Source of the DNA: Planococcus sp. 107-1
GTDB lineage: Bacteria; Bacillota; Bacilli; Bacillales_A; Planococcaceae
Assembly (NCBI RefSeq): GCF_021513255.1
Contig: NZ_CP090977.1
Span: 2,790,001 to 2,854,000, forward strand
DNA length: 64,000 nucleotides
Reading direction: 5' to 3'
Shown here: one piece after another, positions 56,991 through 64,000 of the stretch
How the letters are laid out: each line of letters starts with the position of its first letter
Position numbering within the stretch: the stretch's first letter is position 1
Position numbers and translations under genes: made by a program
The notes under the pieces: model-generated
Database searches by the model: none
Told to the model about the DNA's origin: nothing
Seen by the model: the letters and a program-made list of their open reading frames with translations, nothing else

Positions 56991-57726
56991 CTATTCCAAC
57001 GAATACGTTCTGCCTTCCCAACCCGCCAATTTCTGGACAAACATAACCTCTGGCCCTTTGGAAGATTTGGTTAAGTTTTTAACAGCCCCGGCAAAAAATC
57101 CGTTATAGCCAATTGCACTGGCTTCTTTAGAAGATTTAACGACAACCTGTCCGTTTTTCAAAAACAGTCATTTGTGCGCCTGCCAGTTCTCCTCCATTTG
57201 CGAGAATTGTATTTCGAGCACTTTCTTTCATGGAATTGATCCATCGGTATTCCATTTCGTCATTCATCATTTTTTTAAGCAATCCACCGCCCAAACCTTT
57301 ATCCATTTCACTCGCCAATACCCGGTCAATCGCTTCATTTTGGATTTCATTTAATGAGTAATCCGCCATTTCACCTGACAGATTGTCCACTTCTTTTTCG
57401 ATAAGTTCAGCTATGCTATCTTCTTCCTCAGCAGGCGCAGCCTCTTCCGGGGGCTCTGCTTCCCCGCCTTCTTCAGCTTCTTCCGCTAACATTTCCTTCA
57501 GCTTCATTTCATAATCTGAAATGAATTCCGGGAGATCCTCATATAAAGCTGCAGTTGCAGCTAAAGCCGCTTGCTGGGAAGTGGAAATGGCCTGCTCTTT
57601 TACGATTAAGGCTCCAGCCAAGTTAAGGATGAGCACAAATAAGATAATCATGACGCTTAATATGCCGATGACGAATAACGCGATATTGCCCTGTTCGTTG
57701 TTTAAATAAAATTTGAACTTTTTCAT
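56991..57726 (-). CDS. TadG-like pilus assembly protein, C-terminal frameshift
   Basis: The first 22 residues end in NEQGNIALF and are followed by a membrane helix (ALFVIGILSVMIILFVLI), the TadG/pseudopilin-like pattern. An acidic coil (about 70-115) and helical regions follow. The written frame ends at 57136 after MTVFEKRTGCR. Removing one base of the A5 run at 57160-57164 continues it as LKNGQVVVKSSKEASAIG and on to FVQKLAGWEGRTYSLE with a TAG at 56991, giving 244 aa. The extra 50 codons have normal composition and no stops, so I take them as part of the gene. It overlaps the TadE stop by 4 nt. Confidence 0.75.
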
Positions 57727-58109
57727 TTAATCACCTTGCCTGACGTATCGGCAGTGTATGAAAAAGTAGGTTTTCCTCCTGCAAACATGCTAGCCGGAAG
57801 AAATACAAAATCAATATTGACGCTTACCGATGCAGTGAAATTATTTGATCCTGAAATTGGTGCACCTGCAAAACTGATATAGCTGCCCCCCGCATCTACA
57901 ATATTTTGTGCGGCATTAGTCGCTTCTCCCACATCCGCCGTGACAGAATAAACTTTCGCTGCTTCGCTGGCTGCTGATTCCGCAATCATCAAACCATGGA
58001 ATCCGGCAATAAACTGCCACGCGATCATCATTACTGAAAATACGAGAGGGACCATGCCCAAAAACTCGATAGTTGCGGATCCTTCTTCATTTTTTATTTT
58101 TCTTTTCAT
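57723..58109 (-). CDS. TadE-like pseudopilin
   Basis: A 128-aa protein starting MKRKIKNEEGSATIEFLG: a short basic leader, Gly-Ser cleavage point with Glu at +5, then a hydrophobic helix, typical of TadE minor pilins. The rest is a small beta-rich domain (SVSVNIDFVFLPASMF). It needs a prepilin peptidase, not present in this window. ATG 58109 follows GAGGTGG by 5 nt; the frame read from 58253 has no such site. Confidence 0.85.
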   Translation of the reverse strand: MKRKIKNEEGSATIEFLGMVPLVFSVMMIAWQFIAGFHGLMIAESAASEAAKVYSVTADVGEATNAAQNIVDAGGSYISFAGAPISGSNNFTASVSVNIDFVFLPASMFAGGKPTFSYTADTSGKVIK

Positions 58110-58137
58110 GGCTACCACCTCAACTAATAGACTCCGC

Positions 58138-58199
58138 TTTTCCGGCTTATCTTGCAGGGGGCCGCACGTATAAGCCGGAAAAAGGGGAGTCCCCTTTTT
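58138..58199 (-). other. Two mutually exclusive hairpins between the VWA and TadE genes
   Basis: AAAAAGGGG (58179-58187) pairs with CCCCTTTTT (58191-58199); TTTTCCGGCTTAT (58138-58150) pairs perfectly with ATAAGCCGGAAAA (58170-58182). The A run 58179-58182 is shared, so only one can form fully. This may be a transcription or mRNA-processing control within the Tad operon. Confidence 0.55.
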
Positions 58200-58203
58200 A
58201 CTG

Positions 58204-59613
58204 TCATTCTGCTTCATCTGGGTATTTGTCACTGATTTGCTTCCGCATTTCATCCAGGCCTTTTTCTTTCACTTCGTTTAATTCTGAAACGAGCGGCCCT
58301 TTTGCTGAATTTGCTACATCACTGATGTCATACACTTTTTTCTCGAGAACGCTTTTTTGATCCCAGTTGATATAACCGGCTTCCCGTAAATAGCGCAACC
58401 CTCTGTTCAATGCCAATTCTTGCTTCAAGGCAGAAGCACTCCAATTATTTTCAAATTGTTGAATGGCTAGCCAGCTGTCATTGCTTGCTTTTAAAACATC
58501 CAGCTCGGAATTCTGTTTCCAGCTCTTCCAATTTTTCAATACTTCTTCAGACTGGTTAAATTGCTCGGTCAATTGCTTGCCGTCTGCCACATTTGAGAAG
58601 ATGCCTTCTGCTGCTTTAGCGACTTCTTTCAATTGCTGCTGTGCTTCGGCGTCCGCGTTAAAACCGATGACATTGATGATGGGTGCTACATTACTGGCCG
58701 CTAGCGATTTCGCTACAGCTACCGGATCTCCCTCGCACGTTTCAATGCCGTCGCTGACCATGTAGATCAAGTTTGTATTTGTTTTACTGTCCAGCCCTTC
58801 AAAACTTGCCTGAGCCGATTCCAATGCCCCGGCAACCGGAGTCCATCCCGCAGGTTCAAACGTGTTTAGCGCCTGTTCGAACTTCGCTTTATCATATGTT
58901 CCGCGTTCATATACTTCATCAATAGCTGCGCATGATGCCGCTTTGTCTTCTTCGGAACCTGTGCCTTCATGTCCATAGATCCGCAGCGATACATTCGCTT
59001 CTTCAGGTACTTCTGCCATGAAATTGCGGATGGATTCCTTCGCGAGTTCCATGCGGGTTTTGCCCCCTACATAGTTAGCCATGGATCCGCTGGCGTCCAA
59101 GATGACTTCTACATTGTAATTTTCTTTAAAAGCAAAACGTTCATCCGCTTCCGGTGTTCCTGAAAGTGCAAACTCCAATTGATTCAGTACATCTTGTGGA
59201 TTCTGGAAATCATAGGCGACCAAGGAATAAAGATAATTGAAATATAAATCCATTTCTTCTTCTGAAGCATCTTCTTTTAGAGGCGGCACTTCTCCGAATG
59301 CTTCAAAGAATGCAGGCTCAATCTCTTCTTCATCTCCGCTTGATAAATCCAAATGACCGATTTTCCCGACAGGCTGGCTGATTAAGTCTTGATCGGTCTC
59401 CGGCAAGGCAATTAAATCCTCTTCCGAAATAGCCTCTTCCAGACCTGGCTCTTCTTCGGCTTTTTCTGTGGATTCAGCCGCTGTATCCTTGTCGGCTTCC
59501 GCTTTGGTTTGTTCTTCAGTTTCTGCTGCTTTTGGTTCTTCAGGTTCATCTTGTTGACAGGCTGCTAACCCTAGCACAAGCAACGATGCCACCAATACCT
59601 TGCCTAATTTCAT
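58204..59613 (-). CDS. VWA-domain lipoprotein of the Tad operon
   Basis: A 469-aa lipoprotein: lipobox LAAC with Cys about 20, a Glu/Ala-rich linker to about 60, a helical region, then a von Willebrand A domain (about 165-350) with the metal site DASGS, a Thr in GWTPVAGAL and SDG. A helical C-terminal part follows. VWA proteins bind ligands through Mg2+. Between pilin and TadE genes it may be a tip or assembly factor. ATG 59613 follows AAAGGAGC by 5 nt. Confidence 0.82.
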   Translation of the reverse strand: MKLGKVLVASLLVLGLAACQQDEPEEPKAAETEEQTKAEADKDTAAESTEKAEEEPGLEEAISEEDLIALPETDQDLISQPVGKIGHLDLSSGDEEEIEPAFFEAFGEVPPLKEDASEEEMDLYFNYLYSLVAYDFQNPQDVLNQLEFALSGTPEADERFAFKENYNVEVILDASGSMANYVGGKTRMELAKESIRNFMAEVPEEANVSLRIYGHEGTGSEEDKAASCAAIDEVYERGTYDKAKFEQALNTFEPAGWTPVAGALESAQASFEGLDSKTNTNLIYMVSDGIETCEGDPVAVAKSLAASNVAPIINVIGFNADAEAQQQLKEVAKAAEGIFSNVADGKQLTEQFNQSEEVLKNWKSWKQNSELDVLKASNDSWLAIQQFENNWSASALKQELALNRGLRYLREAGYINWDQKSVLEKKVYDISDVANSAKGPLVSELNEVKEKGLDEMRKQISDKYPDEAE

Positions 59614-59685
59614 CGTATGCTCCTTTCGTGATGCGTATTCATGCAATATCAGGCTTCAGGCTATTGCCCTTATACCAAGAAAAGC

Positions 59686-59705
59686 AGGGGGATGTTACTC
59701 CCCTC
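59686..59705 (-). other. Short hairpin after the pilin gene
   Basis: On the minus strand GGGGA, loop GTAACA, TCCCC, then CTGCTTTTC. It could be a leaky terminator or RNA stabiliser that raises pilin mRNA over downstream genes. The stem is short. Confidence 0.4.
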
Positions 59706-59916
59706 CGCCGATTTTTCCGATAAAGCCATTGAATTTTTCTACTAATGTAGTTCCGAAAGTACCGCCAGAGAATGCTTGTGAAACAACGCCCACTACGATA
59801 ACAATAACTGCTGCAATCCCGATCCACTCCAAAGTTTGAGATCCTCTTTCGTTGTCCATTGCCGTTTTCATAGATGTCACCATTTGCAAGATAAAGTCGT
59901 TTAATGTTTCTTTCAT
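59695..59916 (-). CDS. Flp-type prepilin
   Basis: A 73-aa protein with an unusually long leader (about 26 residues), then ERGSQTLEWIGIAAVIVIV: Gly-Ser cleavage point, Glu at +5 and a hydrophobic helix, as in Flp major pilins. The short mature part ends KFNGFIGKIGGGE. It is the likely structural subunit of the pilus. TAGGAGG precedes the ATG. It lies 20 nt after tadC. Confidence 0.85.
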   Translation of the reverse strand: MKETLNDFILQMVTSMKTAMDNERGSQTLEWIGIAAVIVIVVGVVSQAFSGGTFGTTLVEKFNGFIGKIGGGE

Positions 59917-59936
59917 AATAAATTCCTCCTAGAGTT

Positions 59937-60881
59937 TTATAGTATGTTAAAAATGCTGTTTTCTCCGTAAATCATATTCAGCAGCATGAGGCCGGCAATC
60001 ATCATGATTGAAACCGGTGCTACCACGAATGTTGTAACCAATGTGACTTTTGGCGAAGCCTTGGCTGCCAGTTCCTTGACGCGCTCCTGTCTCAACTGGC
60101 GCATGTCTTCCGCTTGAATTTTAAACGTCGTTGCAATAGGCACCCCTAATTTCATGCCTTGAAGCAGAGATTTGATCAATTGCTGAAACTCTTCATTGTC
60201 ATTGCGTTCCAGCAAATTCCGATAAGCCGTTTCACGTTGCACCCCTAGGTCGATTTCCTGATTGAAGCGCATAAATTCCTCTCGGAGCGGACCGTCGAAA
60301 AAGCGTATCACCTCCCTTAATGCCTGGTCTAGGCTAACCCCAGCCTGAATACTCGTACTGATAGTATCCAGAAAATCGGGTAAATCCATTCTCAGTTTTT
60401 CCTGGCGTTTCTTAGCTTGTGACCTTACTAAGTAAATCGGGATAAAGTAGCCGATCAGCGGCAAGAAAACCAACCCATATTTGGAGAATGGCAAGCCGAT
60501 GATAAAGGCCAACATCGCTGCAAAAAATCCGATAATGAACAATAAAATCTTCAAACCTTGAAAGCGGGCCACCGTCAATTCATAAGGATTGCCGGATTTC
60601 TTCAGCCAGTCAGCCACTTCAATGCTTTCACTAAAAAAGTTGATGCGCTGCCCGAGTTCTGAAAATTCATCTGCATAGCCGCTTAACCGGCTAAACAGAT
60701 TCGCTTTTTGTTTCTGTTTTTTCTTTTTCTTATCGAAACCGTCAACATTCGTTGTCTCAGAAACGTGCACAAGCACGCCTCTTTTTTCATTTACATAGAC
60801 GGACCAGTTGCGGATTCCTAAAATGACCATGAACCAGAAGACAATAATCGTAAAAATAATGAGAGCATCCAAACCCTTCAC
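59937..60881 (-). CDS. tadC: TadC-type pilus assembly membrane protein
   Basis: A 314-aa protein with a first helix, basic region, two central helices (FIIGFFAAMLAFIIGLPF, LIGYFIPIYLV), a T2SSF domain (DLPDFLDTISTSIQAGVSLDQAL) and a final helix near the end. It is the inner platform protein that pairs with TadB. It starts right after the tadB stop. Confidence 0.88.
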   Translation of the reverse strand: MKGLDALIIFTIIVFWFMVILGIRNWSVYVNEKRGVLVHVSETTNVDGFDKKKKKQKQKANLFSRLSGYADEFSELGQRINFFSESIEVADWLKKSGNPYELTVARFQGLKILLFIIGFFAAMLAFIIGLPFSKYGLVFLPLIGYFIPIYLVRSQAKKRQEKLRMDLPDFLDTISTSIQAGVSLDQALREVIRFFDGPLREEFMRFNQEIDLGVQRETAYRNLLERNDNEEFQQLIKSLLQGMKLGVPIATTFKIQAEDMRQLRQERVKELAAKASPKVTLVTTFVVAPVSIMMIAGLMLLNMIYGENSIFNIL

Positions 60882-61811
60882 CTACACTTTTATATTTGTA
60901 ATTTGACGAATCAGGAAAAAAGACAAGATGATTCCCAAGCCGAATGCGATCATCATAACGATGCCAATTGGCGTAGTCAGCGGATCCGTAAATCCATCGA
61001 TGATATTGTTCATAAACAAGAGAATGAATATGGGCATTGCCGGAACAATCAACGATATATAACGCTGCTCGGAAGTCATCGTTTGAATCGTCTGGTGCAA
61101 TAGCTTCCGGTCTTCCAACGTATGCGACATTGTTTCAAGCGTCGCCGCCAAATTGCCGCCTGTCCGTTTCTGAATCAGCAATGTAGCGATGAATAATTGG
61201 AAATCGCGTGAGCTATTCCTTTTCTGGACGGCTCTTAATGCTGTTTCAAATGGCACACCCAGCTTCAATTCATTCGAGAGCCGCTTGAATTCATCTTTTG
61301 CCGGTTCATTTACTTCTCTTGCTACCAAATCGATGCCCTGAGTGATGGTCATTCCCGATCTGGCCCCGTTCGCCAAAAGCCGGCAAACTTCACTGAGCTG
61401 CTCATTCAAACGTTCTTCATACTTGTTTTTGCGGATATAGAACAATAGAAAATGGCTGCTTACTAAAATACCGATAGTCAATATAATGCTTGGCAACGCC
61501 GCCATGCTGAAGATCATATTGAACACGACGTAAAGCATGAGAACGCCTAGCACATGAATGCCGATGTATTCAGAAGCTAATAAAGAAACATTGGCACTTT
61601 TAAGCTTTTTAGTCAGCTTCTCGGACATTGGAGATTCATCGAACCGGTCTCCCCAAACACTGATGGCACTTTTTCTTTTTTCTTCGGGATACCAGGTTTT
61701 AAGCTTTTTCTTCCACTCCTGTTTTCCCCTGCGATAGTCAAGGAACAGATAGGCGCCGAATAACAGCGCCAAAACGGCTGCACTATATAAAATGGCAATG
61801 CTTATGTCCAT
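60882..61811 (-). CDS. tadB: TadB-type pilus assembly membrane protein
   Basis: A 309-aa protein with a T2SSF domain: QLSEVCRLLANGARSGMTIT, then ELKLGVPFETALRAVQKR, and RTGGNLAATLETMSHTL, flanked by helices. It is the second platform protein. Its start overlaps the tadA stop by 10 nt. Confidence 0.88.
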   Translation of the reverse strand: MDISIAILYSAAVLALLFGAYLFLDYRRGKQEWKKKLKTWYPEEKRKSAISVWGDRFDESPMSEKLTKKLKSANVSLLASEYIGIHVLGVLMLYVVFNMIFSMAALPSIILTIGILVSSHFLLFYIRKNKYEERLNEQLSEVCRLLANGARSGMTITQGIDLVAREVNEPAKDEFKRLSNELKLGVPFETALRAVQKRNSSRDFQLFIATLLIQKRTGGNLAATLETMSHTLEDRKLLHQTIQTMTSEQRYISLIVPAMPIFILLFMNNIIDGFTDPLTTPIGIVMMIAFGLGIILSFFLIRQITNIKV

Positions 61812-63166
61812 TGGGCCACCTCCTGCTTCACCTGGAACATCGATTCATCCAACTCGATGCCGAATACCCTTAGATGATCCAAACATTTCGGTATATAGCC
61901 GGTCGGCGTGAAATGGCCGATTACTTCACCGTTTTTGCCGGTGCCGGTCCGTTTAAAAATAAACACATCCCGGATTTTAACGCCTTTGTCTTCATCTACA
62001 TAGACTTCAGAGATATTGACGATTTTCCGTTGTCCATCTCCAAGACGGTCAGCCTGGATGATATAATCCAGGGCCCCTACGATATACTCCCGGACGATTT
62101 CACTCGGCAAATCCATTCCCGCCATGATGACCATGCCTTCAACTCGGCTAATGGCATCTACCGGAGAGTTGGAGTGGACTGTAGTCAGCGACCCTTCATG
62201 TCCTGTATTCATTGCCTGCAGCATATCGAAAGCTTCCGCTCCCCGGACCTCTCCGACAATGATTCGGTCTGGACGCATTCGCAGCGAGTTCCGCACCAAT
62301 TGGCGGATACTGACTTCCCCTTGCCCTTCTACGTTTGGCGGGCGTGCTTCCATTCCAACGACGCTTCCTCTGTTTAGCCTGAGCTCTGCTGAATCCTCGA
62401 TCGTAATGACCCGTTCATGGAGTGGGATTGACTTTGCCACTGCATTCAGCAACGTCGTCTTTCCGCTCCCGGTTCCTCCGGATATCAGGATATTGAGTTT
62501 CGCTTCCACAATGGCACGTATGAATTTCGACATACTTTCATCTAATGAAGAAAGCCTGAGCAAATCTTCCATTTCAAACGGTTCTTTCCGGAATTTCCGG
62601 ATCGACAGCAATGTGCCATTTAAACTGATGGGCGGAATGACCGCATTCACCCGGCTGCCATCCGGCAAGCGTGCATCGACCATTGGCGAACTTTCATCGA
62701 TTCGCCGGCCAAGCGGGGCAATCACCCGGTCGACAATATGGCGGACATGCTCTTCGTTCTTAAAGGTAATATGTGAAGATTCCAGCCGACCGTTCCGCTC
62801 CACATGGATCTCTTTTGGTCCGTTCACTAAAATCTCGGTGATCGTCGGATCTTTCAGCAATTGTTCCAATGGACCAAAGCCAACTGTTTCATCAATCAAA
62901 CGCGTCAAAAGCATTTCGCGGTCGGTTTTCGAGATGACTACTTTTTCTTCGAGCATGAACTGGCTGATCAGGCGTTCAATGGACAGGCGGCGCTCAGATT
63001 CTTCAGCTGCAATCAGCGGTTCTAGATTGGTTTCTGCCAACAGCCTTGCTTTGTAATGCTCGAGCAATTCTTCTAAATATGGGCTCAACACTTGTGAGCT
63101 TTGTACTGAAACACTTTCACTGACAGCCGCTGCTGATTCGGTTCTTTTCCGTTGAAAGAGCGACAT
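61802..63166 (-). CDS. tadA: TadA/CpaF-type secretion ATPase
   Basis: A 454-aa hexameric ATPase of the CpaF/VirB11 type: N-terminal helical part, TEILVNGPKEIHVERNGRL, the Walker A loop SGGTGSGKTTLLNAV, aspartate box TIEDSAELRL, Walker B RIIVGEVRGAEAFDML and His box HEGSLTTVHSNS. It powers pilus assembly or export. GGAGGG precedes the ATG. It follows the TadZ gene by 28 nt. Confidence 0.93.
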   Translation of the reverse strand: MSLFQRKRTESAAAVSESVSVQSSQVLSPYLEELLEHYKARLLAETNLEPLIAAEESERRLSIERLISQFMLEEKVVISKTDREMLLTRLIDETVGFGPLEQLLKDPTITEILVNGPKEIHVERNGRLESSHITFKNEEHVRHIVDRVIAPLGRRIDESSPMVDARLPDGSRVNAVIPPISLNGTLLSIRKFRKEPFEMEDLLRLSSLDESMSKFIRAIVEAKLNILISGGTGSGKTTLLNAVAKSIPLHERVITIEDSAELRLNRGSVVGMEARPPNVEGQGEVSIRQLVRNSLRMRPDRIIVGEVRGAEAFDMLQAMNTGHEGSLTTVHSNSPVDAISRVEGMVIMAGMDLPSEIVREYIVGALDYIIQADRLGDGQRKIVNISEVYVDEDKGVKIRDVFIFKRTGTGKNGEVIGHFTPTGYIPKCLDHLRVFGIELDESMFQVKQEVAQWT

Positions 63167-63194
63167 CGCTTTCCCTCCTTCCTTTTAAAAATGA

Positions 63195-64000
63195 TTATTT
63201 CAGCATGGATACGACCCATTTCCGCATGTCTTTAGCGGCGGGAGTAAGTTTCTTTTCTTTCGGCAATTTTCGAAGGGTCTCGCCTTTATTGATAGCGGTC
63301 TGCACTCCTTTAATATCGCGTCTGATTTCAGCTGCCACAGGATATTCGATAAAGCGTTCAATATCTTTTTTGCTTAACTCGTTTTCCCGGCCGACTTCGT
63401 TCAGCACGAGCTCCAACCGGTCTGCTGTAGGAATTCCAAGTTTTTGGAACAGTTCTTCCGTATGCTTGAAAACCCGGATGGATGGCGTGTCCATTAAAGT
63501 CGTGTAATAAATGCGGTCGGCCTCGACTAATGCCGTATACGTACGTTCATCCATGTTCACGGGCAAATCAACGATGATGAAATCATAGGCCCGGCGGCAT
63601 ACCCGCAAAAGACGCGTGACGAAATCTTCTGTAATGTACTCAGCAAGTTCCGCATCGCATGGGCTGATTAACAGCTCCATTTTCGATAAAGGTTCTTTTT
63701 CTGTCACGTTGCGTAAATGCTGTTCAGTCATTTCTTTGATAACCGGCTCCAAATCCAGGATGTTTCTCGCAGTTTCCACACCCAGATAAGATTCTCCGCC
63801 TCCATATTGAAGATTCAAGTCGATATAAAGAACTTGAGCCGTGGATTCAAATTTCAAGGTCTGGGCAAAAGCGGTGCTCAACAGCGTTTTCCCGCTGCCT
63901 CCCTTGCCGCTATAGAAAGCGAAGACTTGTCCGCTCCCTCGCTTAAAACTCAGTTGTTTTTCTTTTTCTGGAGATTTTTCAAGTCTTGCAAGCATAATCG
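63195..64000 (-). CDS. TadZ/CpaE-type MinD-like ATPase, 5' end outside window
   Basis: The frame remains open at the right edge (Ile codon before the ATG at 63995), so the true start and probably an N-terminal receiver-like domain lie outside. The visible 266 residues form a MinD/ParA ATPase with the deviant Walker A YSGKGGSGKTLLST, switch DLNLQYGGG (polar localisation type) and VDLPVNMDERT. It would place the Tad apparatus in the cell. First visible gene of the operon. Confidence 0.85.
   Translation of the reverse strand, partial: IMLARLEKSPEKEKQLSFKRGSGQVFAFYSGKGGSGKTLLSTAFAQTLKFESTAQVLYIDLNLQYGGGESYLGVETARNILDLEPVIKEMTEQHLRNVTEKEPLSKMELLISPCDAELAEYITEDFVTRLLRVCRRAYDFIIVDLPVNMDERTYTALVEADRIYYTTLMDTPSIRVFKHTEELFQKLGIPTADRLELVLNEVGRENELSKKDIERFIEYPVAAEIRRDIKGVQTAINKGETLRKLPKEKKLTPAAKDMRKWVVSMLK

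Noticed and set aside
1..64000. tRNA, rRNA or known riboswitch
   Set aside because: I looked for cloverleaf ends, T-box and other leader motifs by eye in the intergenic regions and saw none; a covariance-model search would be needed to exclude small RNAs.

Overview
The window looks like chromosomal DNA of a low-to-mid GC member of the Bacillales, most likely Planococcaceae (Planococcus/Planomicrobium group). I infer this from gene content (an SE1832-type small protein, a YfmM-type ABC-F protein, YkvI, YusW, YjgB, a YfiBC-type exporter, a complete lia operon), strong AGGAGG ribosome sites and many short GC stems followed by T runs. No rRNA, tRNA, CRISPR array, prophage or IS transposase was seen.

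Layout. 1-5.7 kb: a NERD protein cut by the left edge, a 20-21 bp spaced GACAGT repeat array, an FMN reductase, a CPA-type cation/H+ antiporter, a small coiled-coil protein and a YfmM-type ABC-F gene. 5.7-19.5 kb: mostly housekeeping singletons (PLD protein, ECF sigma, YkvI, CNNM/CBS protein, M20 peptidase, PlsY-like protein, DegV, DUF2804, GDPD, tryptophan dioxygenase, YusW lipoprotein, double GNAT, acyltransferase 3). 19.5-30.7 kb: a heterodimeric ABC exporter, an EamA transporter, a CopC-CopD pair, a PAS-GGDEF-EAL phosphodiesterase, a two-gene threonine/serine exporter and a zinc alcohol dehydrogenase. 30.8-39.3 kb: a beta-propeller protein, AlaX, a lipid kinase, and a lysine-catabolic operon (aldehyde dehydrogenase, lysine dehydrogenase, acyl-CoA dehydrogenase) behind a consensus cre site. 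39.4-53.7 kb: a TipAS-type MerR regulator with an overlapping 42-codon zinc-ribbon gene, a dispersed-repeat cluster, TrhO, a glycerate dehydrogenase, DedA, a membrane phosphoesterase, the lia-type envelope-stress operon, and a second two-component system with an unlisted 49-aa membrane protein between regulator and kinase. 53.8-64 kb: a Tad (Flp-pilus-like) operon on the minus strand, continuing beyond the right edge.

The Tad operon is the most interesting system. It holds TadZ, TadA, TadB and TadC, a Flp-like prepilin, a VWA lipoprotein, TadE and a TadG-like protein, then a small membrane protein, a polytopic membrane protein, a secreted 443-aa protein made largely of pentapeptide repeats with a Gly/Ala-rich hydrophobic C-terminus, and a soluble unknown protein. 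The last four are not standard Tad parts and could be substrate, partner or accessory functions.

Two further themes stand out. Eleven genes are broken by 13 small indels, nearly all in homopolymers, and each is repaired by restoring one or two bases. This looks like uncorrected sequencing error rather than gene decay; two Tad-operon reading frames become visible only after repair. A family of GAAAAGCGGAAGCG-bordered, CTCGAG-containing intergenic repeats occurs at four places, including a 125-bp near-perfect tandem duplication.
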